64,000 bases of DNA. Origin: Enhydrobacter sp. GTDB lineage: Bacteria > Pseudomonadota > Alphaproteobacteria > Reyranellales > Reyranellaceae. The DNA lies in the NCBI GenBank assembly GCA_025808875.1, contig CP075528.1, positions 2,106,473 through 2,170,472 on the forward strand. The letters are read 5' to 3'. Below, in pieces: positions 26,192-34,438 of this stretch. The position numbers and the translations under genes were made by a program. The notes under the pieces were generated by a model that saw nothing but the letters and a program-made list of their open reading frames with translations, did no database searches and had not been told where the DNA came from. Positions within the stretch are counted from its first letter, which is position 1. Every line of letters starts with the position of its first letter.

Positions 26192-26954
26192 CGCAGACTT
26201 GGTGATACGAGCCCGACATCTTGCCAAGGCGTACCAGCTCTATACCAGCGAACGTCAGTGGCTGAAGCAGGCTCTGTTCGGCTCGTTCCACACCTACTAC
26301 AGAGCGTTCTGGGCGCTGAAGGACATCAGCTTCGAGGTCCGGCGCGGCGACAGTGTCGGTATTCTTGGGCGCAATGGCTGCGGCAAGTCGACGCTTCTGC
26401 AGATCGTCTGCGGCATCACGCGCCCGACCAAGGGCGAGATCTGGGTGAACGGCCGCATCGCTCCCGTCCTCGCATTGGGGGCGACATTCGACCTCGAAGC
26501 CACGGGCCGCGAGAACATCATGATAGGCGGCGCTGTCCTCGGGCTGAAACGGTGGGAAATCCTCGAAAGGCTCAATTCGATCATCGATTTCGCTGAGATC
26601 GGTGACTTCATGGATCAGCCGATCAAGCTCTATTCGACGGGTATGCGCCTGCGTGTGGCGTTCGCCATATGCGCACACATCGACGCCGAGATTCTGGTCG
26701 TGGATGAGGCCCTGTCGGTAGGCGATGCGGCGTTCCAGCGCAAGTGCATGGCCTGGATCGACAGTTTTCGCGCCAAGGGCACCTTGCTCTACGTCAGCCA
26801 CTCGCCGGCGGAAGTCGTGCGCCTGTGCCGCCATGCCATCTGGATCGACGACGGCAAGGTCCGCGAGCAGGGCGCGCCGAAGGACATCATCCGGGCCTAC
26901 GAACGGGCGACCAAGGTGGAGCCGGATGATATGAAGCGATTTTCGCCAGTATGA
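26169..26954 (+). CDS. Polysaccharide ABC transporter ATP-binding protein
   Basis: The ATG at 26169, preceded by GGAAAG, gives 261 residues. Walker A is GRNGCGKSTLLQ, the signature region is LYSTGMRLRVAFA in the form usual for Wzt/KpsT transporters, and Walker B is ILVVDEAL followed by SVGDAAFQRKC. It lacks the C-terminal carbohydrate-binding domain of long Wzt proteins, so it is of the short type that recognises a conserved lipid or terminal group rather than a chain cap. It partners the permease encoded upstream. Confidence 0.92.
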   Translation: MASPTSSDADLVIRARHLAKAYQLYTSERQWLKQALFGSFHTYYRAFWALKDISFEVRRGDSVGILGRNGCGKSTLLQIVCGITRPTKGEIWVNGRIAPVLALGATFDLEATGRENIMIGGAVLGLKRWEILERLNSIIDFAEIGDFMDQPIKLYSTGMRLRVAFAICAHIDAEILVVDEALSVGDAAFQRKCMAWIDSFRAKGTLLYVSHSPAEVVRLCRHAIWIDDGKVREQGAPKDIIRAYERATKVEPDDMKRFSPV

Positions 26955-27051
26955 GCCGCAGAATGGACGCGTTGCAAGTGAGGCGGGCTTTGTATACCAA
27001 CGGCGCAGGAACGGTCGGCCGAAATGGCCCAATCCGCCGGGAGGCCGATAG

Positions 27052-27981
27052 TTGAGCGAAGACAGGGAGTTGTATCGTCGCCTGTTTCGGACCGCGCTCC
27101 TGATCAGGCTCGTCGAGGAACGCATTATCGAGCTCTATCCTTCCGACCGGATCCAGAGCCCCGTGCATCTCTCGATTGGCCAGGAGGCCGTCGCGGTGGG
27201 CGCATGTGATGCCCTGCGGCCCGACGATCTGGTCTTTGCCACGTATCGATCTCATGGCTTTTACATCGCCAAGGGCGGCCGCCTGGACCGGATGTTTGCC
27301 GAACTTTATGGCCGCGTGGGCGGCGTTTCGAAGGGCAAGGCAGGGTCGATGCACCTCTCGGCCCCCGAAGTAGGGCTGATGGGTTCATCTGCTGTCGTCG
27401 CCAGCACCATTCCGCACGCGATTGGCGCGGCGCTGTCGTTCAAGCGACACGGCAACTCGCGGATCGCAGTCGCCGTGTTCGGCGATGGTGCGACCGAGGA
27501 GGGCGTCTACCACGAAAGCCTGAACTTCGCGTCTCTGATGAAGGTGCCGGTGCTGTTCCTGTGCGAGGACAACGGTCTGGCGGTCCACAGCCATCGTCCT
27601 GTCCGGCAGTCCTACAGCCTGGTCAAGCATGCTGCGGCCTACGGCATCGCCTCGCGGCGCCTCGACGAGGGCTGGGACATGCTGGCGGTCCGCCGTGCAA
27701 CGCTCGAGGCCGCGGCCCGCGCGCGGGCCGGCGAGCCGTTTGTGCTCGAGATCGCCACCGCGCGCTACAAGGAACATGTCGGAATCGGCGACGATTTCCA
27801 CTTCGGCTACCGGCTCGAGAGCGACATTGACGCATGGAAGAAGCGCGACCCACTGATCGCTGACAAGGCTCTGGTCGAGGAGCTGACGCCTGCGATCGAG
27901 CGTGAGATCGAGCAAGCAGTAGCTTTTGCCGAGAACAGCCCGTCTCCTTCGAGAGCCGAGCTGCTCACTGACATCATTTGA
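27052..27981 (+). CDS. TPP-dependent E1 component, alpha subunit (pyruvate dehydrogenase-like)
   Basis: The 309-residue product (TTG start) matches the alpha subunit of two-subunit 2-oxoacid dehydrogenases. The TPP motif starts at GDGATEEG (Gly144-Gly146) and ends at EDNG (Asn174). YRSHGFYIAKG and GKAGSMHLS are the usual substrate and phosphorylation-loop regions. Normally E1 decarboxylates pyruvate and hands the acyl group to lipoyl-E2. No E2 or E3 gene is near, and the pair sits in the middle of a sugar-modification operon. Precedents in antibiotic pathways (for example the avilamycin E1-like pair AviB1/AviB2, as I recall) use such orphan E1s to add a two-carbon branch to a keto sugar. That role here is inference. 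Confidence 0.88.
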   Translation: MSEDRELYRRLFRTALLIRLVEERIIELYPSDRIQSPVHLSIGQEAVAVGACDALRPDDLVFATYRSHGFYIAKGGRLDRMFAELYGRVGGVSKGKAGSMHLSAPEVGLMGSSAVVASTIPHAIGAALSFKRHGNSRIAVAVFGDGATEEGVYHESLNFASLMKVPVLFLCEDNGLAVHSHRPVRQSYSLVKHAAAYGIASRRLDEGWDMLAVRRATLEAAARARAGEPFVLEIATARYKEHVGIGDDFHFGYRLESDIDAWKKRDPLIADKALVEELTPAIEREIEQAVAFAENSPSPSRAELLTDII

Positions 27982-27998
27982 GTGCGGAAGTGCCAACC

Positions 27999-29081
27999 AT
28001 GAACGTGACAGCGAAAAAGCCCCAGGCCGCGACGACCCGGGTTCTGTCCTATGCCAACGCGTTGCTTGAGACTATGGACGGCGCCTTGGCAGAACACCCC
28101 AACGTTTTCATCATGGGACAGGGTGTCGACGACTTTAAGGGGATTTTTGGGTCGACCACCGAGCTCGCCGAAAAATATGGCGCCAAGCGCGTCTTTGACG
28201 TGCCGTTGATGGAAGAGGCGATGACGGGCATCGCGCTCGGCGCGGCCTTGGTCGGCGACTATCCGATCACCACGCACATCCGAGCGGACTTCTCGTTTTT
28301 GGCGATGAACCAGATCATCAATCTGGCGGCCAAGTACCGTTACATGTTCGGCGGGATCATGAGCTGCCCCACCCTGATTCGCGTCGTCGTCGGCCGCAGC
28401 TGGGGGCAGGGGGCGCAGCATTCGCAAAGTCCGCAAGCCACGTTCGCGCACTATCCCGGCCTTACGGTGATCATGCCGGCCACCGCGCAGGCGATCGTCG
28501 ACATGTATCCACAGATCATCAATCGCCATCCGGGTCCGGTGATCAGTATCGAGCATCGTCTCCTTTACAACCTCGACTTCACGGTTGCTGAGGGGCACGT
28601 TCCTTTGACGAGCTACGTCGCACGCCCGGGTCGCGACGTGACTGTTGTTGCGACCTCCGTCATGGTCGTCGAAGCCCTCCGCGCCGCGCAATACGTCCAG
28701 GACACGGCTGGCATCGATTCCGAGGTGATCGATCTCAACTCGATCAGTCACCCTGATTGGGATCTGGTTGCCGGGAGTGTGCGTAAGACCGGCAGGTTGG
28801 TCATCGCCGATACGTCGTGGCTGGAATACGGCGTCGCCGCCGAGGTGTGCCGCCAGGTGGTGCTCAGGGACCCGAGCATGCTGATGGCTCCTCCCACCAT
28901 GCTCGGTATGGCGCCGGCGCCCTGTCCGACGGCCAAGAGCCTCGAGGACATCTACTATCCCAGCCAGCATGAGACGGTGGATGCTATCCTCACGCAGGTC
29001 CGGGGAGCCGATCACGGGATCGATTTGCCGACCGAGCGGTCGATGACCGAGGGATATAGGCGGTTCCGCGGTCCGTTCTGA
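27999..29081 (+). CDS. TPP-dependent E1 component, beta subunit (pyruvate dehydrogenase-like)
   Basis: The 360-residue product (ATG at 27999; an upstream TTG at 27978 is possible) matches E1 beta subunits. The family segment for TPP activation lies in VPLMEEAMTGIALGAAL, followed by NQIINLAAKYRYMFGG and a transketolase C-terminal domain with VIDLNSISHPDWD. It starts 17 bp after the alpha subunit gene. In classical complexes the beta subunit also docks E2. With no E2 nearby, the alpha2beta2 enzyme may act alone and pass its hydroxyethyl or acyl group to a sugar intermediate. The gene ends 10 bp before the convergent epimerase-like gene. Confidence 0.88.
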   Translation: MNVTAKKPQAATTRVLSYANALLETMDGALAEHPNVFIMGQGVDDFKGIFGSTTELAEKYGAKRVFDVPLMEEAMTGIALGAALVGDYPITTHIRADFSFLAMNQIINLAAKYRYMFGGIMSCPTLIRVVVGRSWGQGAQHSQSPQATFAHYPGLTVIMPATAQAIVDMYPQIINRHPGPVISIEHRLLYNLDFTVAEGHVPLTSYVARPGRDVTVVATSVMVVEALRAAQYVQDTAGIDSEVIDLNSISHPDWDLVAGSVRKTGRLVIADTSWLEYGVAAEVCRQVVLRDPSMLMAPPTMLGMAPAPCPTAKSLEDIYYPSQHETVDAILTQVRGADHGIDLPTERSMTEGYRRFRGPF

Positions 29082-29091
29082 GGGAGCTCCG

Positions 29092-30054
29092 CTACGCCTT
29101 GTTTGCCTTGTACCAGGCGATTGTCCGTCGCAATCCTTCCTCGAGTGAGATCCGCGCCTCGAAGCCGAGTTTGTCGCGCGCCAAGCTGTTGTCCATCAGG
29201 CGAACCGGTGTGGTGCTCGGTCGGGACAGATCGAACTGCACATCCGCATCGCTGTAGCCTTCCAGCCGCAGTAGCGTGTTCAGCACGTCTTTGACTGAAT
29301 GGCCTCTGCCCGAGCAGATGTTGACGGCGAGATGGGGCAGGTCGGCGCTGAAGGCGGCGAGCGTGCCGTCGACGAAATCGTCGACATAGATCAGGTCGCG
29401 AATGTCGTCGCCGGTGCCCCATACCTCGAGTGGCGCATGGCGTTCGATCACCCGTCGCGTGAGTGCTGCGGTGACATGGCTGACGGCGAAGTCGAACTTG
29501 TCGTACGGGCCGTAGACGTTGGACGCGCGGATGGCGACCGTTGGCATCGGTTCGGGAATTTTTTCCGCATAGGTGCGGCACAGCACCTCCGCGTAACGCT
29601 TCATCCAGCCCGAGGGGAAGTAAACGTCAGTCGGATCGCCGTCGAAGGCCTCGCTCTCCGTCACCGGTCGTGGGCCCGTCGGCGGATAGACGACGCTGCT
29701 GGAGATGAAGCACACCTTGGTCACGCGGGCTCGGTATGCCGCTTCAAGCAAGAGTGTGTTGATGAGGACGTTTGGCGTTATGTGGACGAGCGGCGTGCCG
29801 CGGATGGCGGCGGCCCCCGACGTATGAGCTGCGCAGACGAACACGTAGTCCACTCCCTCGACGGCGCGCGCACAATCCTCCGGCAAGCGCAAATCGGCCT
29901 CGATGACCTCTGCGTTGGCGAAGGTCGCCTGGAGAGGCTTGTTGCGCACGGTCAACCGTAACTTGGCGCCGCGCTGTGCCAGTTCGAGAGCAAGGTTTGT
30001 ACCGAGAAAGCCCGCACCGCCGGCAACGAGCACCCTCTTTCCAATGAACTCCAT
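29092..30054 (-). CDS. NAD-dependent epimerase/dehydratase-like extended SDR (Tyr to Ser active site)
   Basis: The 320-residue protein has the Rossmann motif VLVAGGAGFLGTN and resembles GDP-L-fucose synthase-like reductases, with CFISSSVVYPP, SNVYGPYDKFD and DLIYVDDFVDG. At the YxxxK position it reads SGWMK: Lys152 is kept, but Ser148 replaces the catalytic tyrosine. A decayed copy of this gene family lies at 40162-40605, and a more altered paralogue at 24277-25227. It probably acts on a 4-keto sugar nucleotide, but the missing tyrosine makes the chemistry uncertain. It follows the GT2 gene on the same strand by 3 bp. Confidence 0.82.
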   Translation of the reverse strand: MEFIGKRVLVAGGAGFLGTNLALELAQRGAKLRLTVRNKPLQATFANAEVIEADLRLPEDCARAVEGVDYVFVCAAHTSGAAAIRGTPLVHITPNVLINTLLLEAAYRARVTKVCFISSSVVYPPTGPRPVTESEAFDGDPTDVYFPSGWMKRYAEVLCRTYAEKIPEPMPTVAIRASNVYGPYDKFDFAVSHVTAALTRRVIERHAPLEVWGTGDDIRDLIYVDDFVDGTLAAFSADLPHLAVNICSGRGHSVKDVLNTLLRLEGYSDADVQFDLSRPSTTPVRLMDNSLARDKLGFEARISLEEGLRRTIAWYKANKA

Positions 30055-30057
30055 GAT

Positions 30058-30807
30058 CTAGACGCGCACCGCAAAAAACTTGCGCATATAGAGGCGGACA
30101 ATCATCAGGAGGATCATCGAGCCATTGTAGATGATGGAACGCTTCGTGGCACCGCCGATGCGCAGGGGCTCGTCGCCGGGGATCTCAGCGACTTTCATGC
30201 CGTGCAATGCGGCCATTCCCGTGACAAGCGGCTCGAGCACTGGGCCCTTCATGTAGAACTCGAAATCCGGATCGAGAATGATGCGGCGGGTATAGCCGCG
30301 ATAGATATTCAGCGCATCCGTGACCGGGAAGCGGGCCAGGGGACGCATCAGCCGCGAAAACAGCCAGTTGCCGAAGGCCGATATGGCATGATCATCCTCC
30401 GATACTGCATGCCCCAGGTAGCGCGAGATGACGACCAAGTCGTACCCCTCGTGCATCTTGGCGACCAGTTCGGGGAGTTGATCGACTTTGCAATTTCCAT
30501 CAGGGCTGAATTCGATCACCAGATCGCTGTCGATGACCTGGACGATGTCGTAGATGGCGTAGTGCAGGCCTCGCCGGAGCTGGCTCACCACCGTCAGTCC
30601 CATGTCCAGCGCATACTCGACGGTACCGTCCTTCGAACCGCCATCGATGACGATGATCTGGTCGACCAGGGACCTGTCGATGTGAGGAACCGTCGCCTTG
30701 AGACCCTGCAACTCATTCAGCGTTGGCAGTAACAGCGCCACTGTGCGCTTCTGTGAGCCTGCGGGCTTGACGGTCACCGCAACCACTTCAGGCGCCTCTA
30801 GGTTCAT
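30058..30807 (-). CDS. GT2 family glycosyltransferase (polyprenyl-phosphate glycosyltransferase-like)
   Basis: The 249-residue protein has a GT2 catalytic domain: VALLLPTLNELQGL, then VIDGGSKDGT, and the donor motif region QVIDSDLVIEFSPDGN. The layout resembles dolichol-phosphate-mannose synthase-like enzymes, which load a sugar onto a polyprenyl phosphate. The C-terminus is hydrophobic and basic (SMILLMIVRLYMRKFF) and may touch the membrane. The start ATG at 30805-30807 is preceded on this strand by a run of 12 G residues five bases upstream, which occupies the ribosome-binding position. See the tract entry. Confidence 0.87.
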   Translation of the reverse strand: MNLEAPEVVAVTVKPAGSQKRTVALLLPTLNELQGLKATVPHIDRSLVDQIIVIDGGSKDGTVEYALDMGLTVVSQLRRGLHYAIYDIVQVIDSDLVIEFSPDGNCKVDQLPELVAKMHEGYDLVVISRYLGHAVSEDDHAISAFGNWLFSRLMRPLARFPVTDALNIYRGYTRRIILDPDFEFYMKGPVLEPLVTGMAALHGMKVAEIPGDEPLRIGGATKRSIIYNGSMILLMIVRLYMRKFFAVRV

Positions 30808-30812
30808 TCACG

Positions 30813-30824
30813 CCCCCCCCCCCC
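30813..30824. repeat. Homopolymer tract: 12 C (12 G on the minus strand) at the GT2 start
   Basis: Twelve consecutive C residues lie at 30813-30824. Read on the minus strand this is G12, then CGTGA, then the ATG of the glycosyltransferase gene. The tract takes the place of the Shine-Dalgarno sequence. Length changes by slippage would alter spacing or strength of ribosome binding. The same stretch is also upstream of the divergent gene starting at 30971. Confidence 0.85.
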
Positions 30825-30970
30825 GATGCCGGCGACATCCTTAGTCTGGCCGCGCATGTGCCGCAACTCGCGCTTCAGTTGCGGCCAATCGCCAATTCTG
30901 GAATGCAATTGCCGTGAGGCTCCTGTAGGGTCGACGTGAGGCCATGGGATTGACACATCGGGGGAATTGG

Positions 30971-31567
30971 ATGCTGCAAGCGCGTCATGCTCCTTCTGCC
31001 ACGGTTCTACTCGAACGGGATGGGGAGTATTTCGTCTATGAACCAGGACTGGCCCTGGTAGCCTCGGGCGACACTGTGGAGAGTGCTTATCGGAGCTTCT
31101 CCGAAGGCAAGAAGGCACTCTTTGAAAACGCCCGCCGTGCCGGCTTGACGACGGGCGAGGCGTCAGTTGCAAGTGCTGCTGGCTTTGTGGCGGGCCGCGG
31201 CTTCTTTGGTGAACTCGGCCTGTTTCTCACCAAGACCTGCATCGTCCTGCTCATCATTGGCGGCATTGGTGTCACGGCTGCAACGGCGCTCGATAAGGCG
31301 ATCAGCGGCCTATCCGCGGAAGTCGCGCGCGTCTCGGCTGGCGTCGCCGATGTGCTTAAGGGTGTCGGCAGCATTTCCATGGTCGATATCGCCAACAAGG
31401 CTGCGGTGATCGTTCAGGATGTTCAGGCAATGCCGGCAGATCGCAAGGAGTCGCTGAGGCAAAGTATCGGTATATTGTCTCGCGAAGCGACTCCGATAGT
31501 CGAGGCTTGGCGCAGCCCACCGACTTCCCCGACGGGAACAGCCCCCCGCAGCCCGCCCTCCCCGTAG
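30971..31567 (+). CDS. Hypothetical protein with small N-terminal domain and one membrane segment
   Basis: I do not recognise this ~198-residue protein. The ATG at 30971 is preceded by GGGGA and is preferred over the upstream in-frame start at 30944. Residues ~1-50 form a compact beta-beta-beta-alpha pattern (VLLERDGEYFVYEPGLALVA, then AYRSFSEGKK). The same pattern occurs in the 33440-33772 protein. A hydrophobic segment near residues 88-108 (CIVLLIIGGIGVTAATAL) and a proline-rich C-terminus follow. It begins an operon with a large membrane protein 4 bp downstream. Its domain may bind the membrane protein or a shared ligand. Confidence 0.65.
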   Translation: MLQARHAPSATVLLERDGEYFVYEPGLALVASGDTVESAYRSFSEGKKALFENARRAGLTTGEASVASAAGFVAGRGFFGELGLFLTKTCIVLLIIGGIGVTAATALDKAISGLSAEVARVSAGVADVLKGVGSISMVDIANKAAVIVQDVQAMPADRKESLRQSIGILSREATPIVEAWRSPPTSPTGTAPRSPPSP

Positions 31568-31571
31568 GCCG

Positions 31572-33443
31572 ATGAGTGACGTGGTTGAGGCTGAGGGCGC
31601 ACGTCGGGTGCCCCGCCGACTTATGGCCTGGATGCGCGGAAAGGTCCCGGTGTGGACTATCGTCGTCTTTGGTCTCGCCCTCGCCTTCGCCTATTCGCCC
31701 AACATCATCGAGGTCTACAATCTCCTCGACGACTACGATGTCTTGTATTTCAAGCGGACGAAGGAGCACTACTTCCTTCATCTGGAGGCGGAGCATCTGT
31801 TCTCGGTCGCACGGCCCCTGGCGGCCCTTCTGACCAACCTGCCGATTCTTCCTATCCAGTCGGCGGACGACTTCCGGTGGTTCAGGTTGTTCGCGCTTCT
31901 CACCGCCGTCGGCACTGGCACGCTGCTCATGGCGAATTGCATTGTGCGACTGCGTGTCCGGTCGTTCGATGCCGTTGCACTTGCAGTTTCGATCTTCTCA
32001 GGATTCGCCTTCATATACGCAATCCTCGATGCCACGGCATGGGTGCCGCATCTTCTGACGGCTCTCATTACCTGCGCGGCATATACGGTTCTGGGGCGTT
32101 CGAACCTTCAAGCGCTTTCGCTGCTGCACCTGTTTGGGCGAGGCGACCGGGGCGGGTTCTTCAGGCAGGCGCTGAGATACTTCACCTCGCGCGACGTTGT
32201 GCTCGCCTGCCTGGTCTATCAGCTCGCATTCTACGACTACCCTCCGTACGCTCTGCTGTTTGCGATCTTTCCCGTCATCGGCATTCTCTTTTCACAGGCG
32301 CCCAAGGCATATCGAGTTCTCATCGCATGGCGGGACGTCGCGTTCCTCGCAGGCAACCTGATCGCCTACACCTTGTCAGCCAACCTGCTCTACTTGCCGT
32401 TGGTCAGGCTGTTCACACTGAAGGGAACAGGCCGGCCCGATGCCTACGAGAACGAGTTTGTTGCCTCGCTGTATGCGGGTCACCAGTACAGGTTCAATCT
32501 TAACCTCGCGGAAATCTGGAATCGCTTGGAGAGTCTCGTGCGAATCGCCGGCGACCTGTGGTTGGTGCCACAGGGGCGCATGCACCTACTGACCGGCGCG
32601 TTGATCCTGCTTGTTCTAGTCATGGCCAACGCACACCGGATCGCCGGTCGTCGCGGGATGAGGGGTGAGCCCCTCGATGGTGGTAGCAGCGGAGATCGCA
32701 TCCGGCTCGATGGGTGGATGTCGGCGGGTGCCAGCACTGTTGCGATTGTCCTCGCATGTTTTGCGATGGCGACGTCGCCCGTCGTGGCGTCGCTAGGCGG
32801 CTTCGTTAAGTATCGCACCAGCGTCGCACCTACAGCCGTTGTGGCTGTCGTATTCATCTTTGCCGTACGGGCCCTGGTCGAGATGGCGCACAAGGCGATA
32901 GGCAGCCCGATCATCGGCCCGCGAGAAGCGGGCACTGCCGCGACCCTTCTGGTTGCTGTCTTTGCATGTGGCGCGAACTTCTACTGGAATCGCGTTACGG
33001 CAACGCTCGGCCGCAATGAGCTTGCCTACTTCTCGAGAATAGTCGACCGGGCAATCGTCAATCGCTCGAGAACGATCGTGCTCATCGACCCTCGGCCATT
33101 TGAGCTCGATATGTCCAGGGTCTACGATGAAACGGGGCGCTGGTTGCCGCCACACGAGCTCGCTTCCTTCTCTTCCTATCGCATGCAGACTGGAGCCATC
33201 ATCCGGATTCTGGCTGCCGGCCGGGGGCTGTCCTACGATGCGTTCGAGATCTTGATTCCGCGCGGCGATTCCCCGGTGCCCGGGCTTACCTGCGGCATGC
33301 TTACTGCCGAAAAGCCGTTCTATCCGGCGGGAGCCTCGCAGCGATCGATCGACATCATCAACTACTACCGGACGCTGACGCCCCTCACTTGCGAGATGGT
33401 GAGTATGGCGTGGCACGACCTGTCTTGGGAGGATGCACCATGA
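31572..33443 (+). CDS. Polytopic membrane protein, GT-C glycosyltransferase-like candidate
   Basis: The 623-residue protein has about ten hydrophobic segments, the first at residues ~28-42 (VWTIVVFGLALAFAY), followed at once by LLDDYDVLYF with Asp53, Asp54 and Asp56. An acidic pair in the first outer loop is a hallmark of GT-C transferases, which use polyprenyl-phosphate sugars in the periplasm, so this is a candidate. A soluble C-terminal portion of ~130 residues (from SRTIVLIDPRPFELD) follows. No family assignment is certain. It sits between two small proteins that share a domain and overlaps the second by 4 bp (ATGA). The polyprenyl-type GT2 at 30058 could make its donor. Confidence 0.7.
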   Translation: MSDVVEAEGARRVPRRLMAWMRGKVPVWTIVVFGLALAFAYSPNIIEVYNLLDDYDVLYFKRTKEHYFLHLEAEHLFSVARPLAALLTNLPILPIQSADDFRWFRLFALLTAVGTGTLLMANCIVRLRVRSFDAVALAVSIFSGFAFIYAILDATAWVPHLLTALITCAAYTVLGRSNLQALSLLHLFGRGDRGGFFRQALRYFTSRDVVLACLVYQLAFYDYPPYALLFAIFPVIGILFSQAPKAYRVLIAWRDVAFLAGNLIAYTLSANLLYLPLVRLFTLKGTGRPDAYENEFVASLYAGHQYRFNLNLAEIWNRLESLVRIAGDLWLVPQGRMHLLTGALILLVLVMANAHRIAGRRGMRGEPLDGGSSGDRIRLDGWMSAGASTVAIVLACFAMATSPVVASLGGFVKYRTSVAPTAVVAVVFIFAVRALVEMAHKAIGSPIIGPREAGTAATLLVAVFACGANFYWNRVTATLGRNELAYFSRIVDRAIVNRSRTIVLIDPRPFELDMSRVYDETGRWLPPHELASFSSYRMQTGAIIRILAAGRGLSYDAFEILIPRGDSPVPGLTCGMLTAEKPFYPAGASQRSIDIINYYRTLTPLTCEMVSMAWHDLSWEDAP

Positions 33444-33772
33444 TGGCATCCATGGAAGCCGGGAGGGCGATGTCCACCGTCGGCACAGACTACTGTGTTC
33501 TGGTCACTGAGAGATCCGGCGAATACGAGCTGCGCATCCGCGAGCTGCATCTCGTGGCGCGCGGTCCCGACCTGCAACAGGCCTATGAAGATTTAATGGC
33601 CCGAAAGCGGAAGATCATCGATTGGGCCCGGTTGCTCGATGCACTTGATGAGCTGCCGGTCCCCGAACCGCCATCACCCGTCCGTGCAAGAGCGAGGCAT
33701 TTGCCTGGACTCATTGGAGCTCGGCTTCATGGGACTAAGGCGATCTCGGTCGTCATTGGGGATCGACGTTGA
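33440..33772 (+). CDS. Small hypothetical protein sharing a domain with the 30971 gene product
   Basis: This is a ~110-residue protein with no recognised function. The ATG at 33440 overlaps the stop of the membrane-protein gene (ATGA) and has GGGAGG upstream, which decides the start. Residues ~17-62 (VLVTERSGEYELRI, LHLVARGPDLQQAYEDL, ARKRKIIDW) follow the same beta-beta-beta-alpha pattern as the 30971 protein. It lacks that protein's membrane segment and has a basic C-terminus. The arrangement suggests a membrane-anchored and a soluble version of one domain around a transferase-like membrane protein. Confidence 0.6.
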   Translation: MMASMEAGRAMSTVGTDYCVLVTERSGEYELRIRELHLVARGPDLQQAYEDLMARKRKIIDWARLLDALDELPVPEPPSPVRARARHLPGLIGARLHGTKAISVVIGDRR

Positions 33773-34322
33773 GTAGTCGTCCCAACCAACGGAAAAACCG
33801 TATGGTCCGCTTTCCTTGAGGCGTTATCTGGATTCGATCATCTGGAAGGGCGATGAGGCCGTACTGAATCAACTCCTGCAGTCGCTTCTGGAAGATTCGC
33901 TCGAACGGCACGACATCGATTAATTGGTCCCGCGGTATGGTCTTGCCCTCGTGGTCCTTCAGGGCCAAGAGAATGCTGAACGAGACGGACCGGTCGACAT
34001 TGGCGGGGCCCATGAAGATGAATATCGCACAGAAGCCGAGGAAAGCGATTGGCGCGGTCACCGTTGCAATCCACCACGTATTCGGGGAAGAGAATTGGGT
34101 GCCGAGTAGAAGCCAGGACAACACGCCAGTTATCAAGGCGGAGAGATTGGCCATTATGACGACGCGCCGGTTGACATTCTTGACCCAACGAAGCCGCGCA
34201 GCCACAACATACGCGAGGATGTAGACGACCCAGGCCGCGAGAAATACCGCACCGTACCAACACAGGTCTGAGACAATAGAGAGCGTATGATCCTCCACCG
34301 AAAGGCGCAGCAATTGTGACAC
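33753..34322 (-). CDS. Hypothetical membrane protein
   Basis: I do not recognise this protein. It has three hydrophobic stretches (GAVFLAAWVVYILAYVVAA, MANLSALITGVLSWLLLG, TAPIAFLGFCAIFIFMG) and then a soluble C-terminal segment with a winged-helix-like feel: IPRDQLIDVVPFERIFQKRL, then GLIALPDDRIQITPQG. The start is uncertain. A GTG at 34322 is shown, TTG at 34328 and ATG at 34421 are alternatives, and the frame stays open to 34499. It converges on the small protein at 33440 with a 20-bp overlap and is divergent from the radical SAM gene. Confidence 0.55.
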   Translation of the reverse strand: MSQLLRLSVEDHTLSIVSDLCWYGAVFLAAWVVYILAYVVAARLRWVKNVNRRVVIMANLSALITGVLSWLLLGTQFSSPNTWWIATVTAPIAFLGFCAIFIFMGPANVDRSVSFSILLALKDHEGKTIPRDQLIDVVPFERIFQKRLQELIQYGLIALPDDRIQITPQGKRTIRFFRWLGRLLNVDPQ

Positions 34323-34438
34323 TGTCAAGCATCTCACGTTGGAATTGTGAAGCAAGTCAAGAGGTTGCTCTGGCGAGCGGCGCCGTTGTCGGGCTGTGCT
34401 GGAGCCGCTATGCTTGAACATAGACAATAGATGGTCAC

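Noticed and set aside
27052..29081. Housekeeping pyruvate or branched-chain dehydrogenase operon
   Set aside because: No E2 or E3 gene follows, and the pair is inside the glycan cluster. It remains a formal possibility if an E2 is elsewhere.
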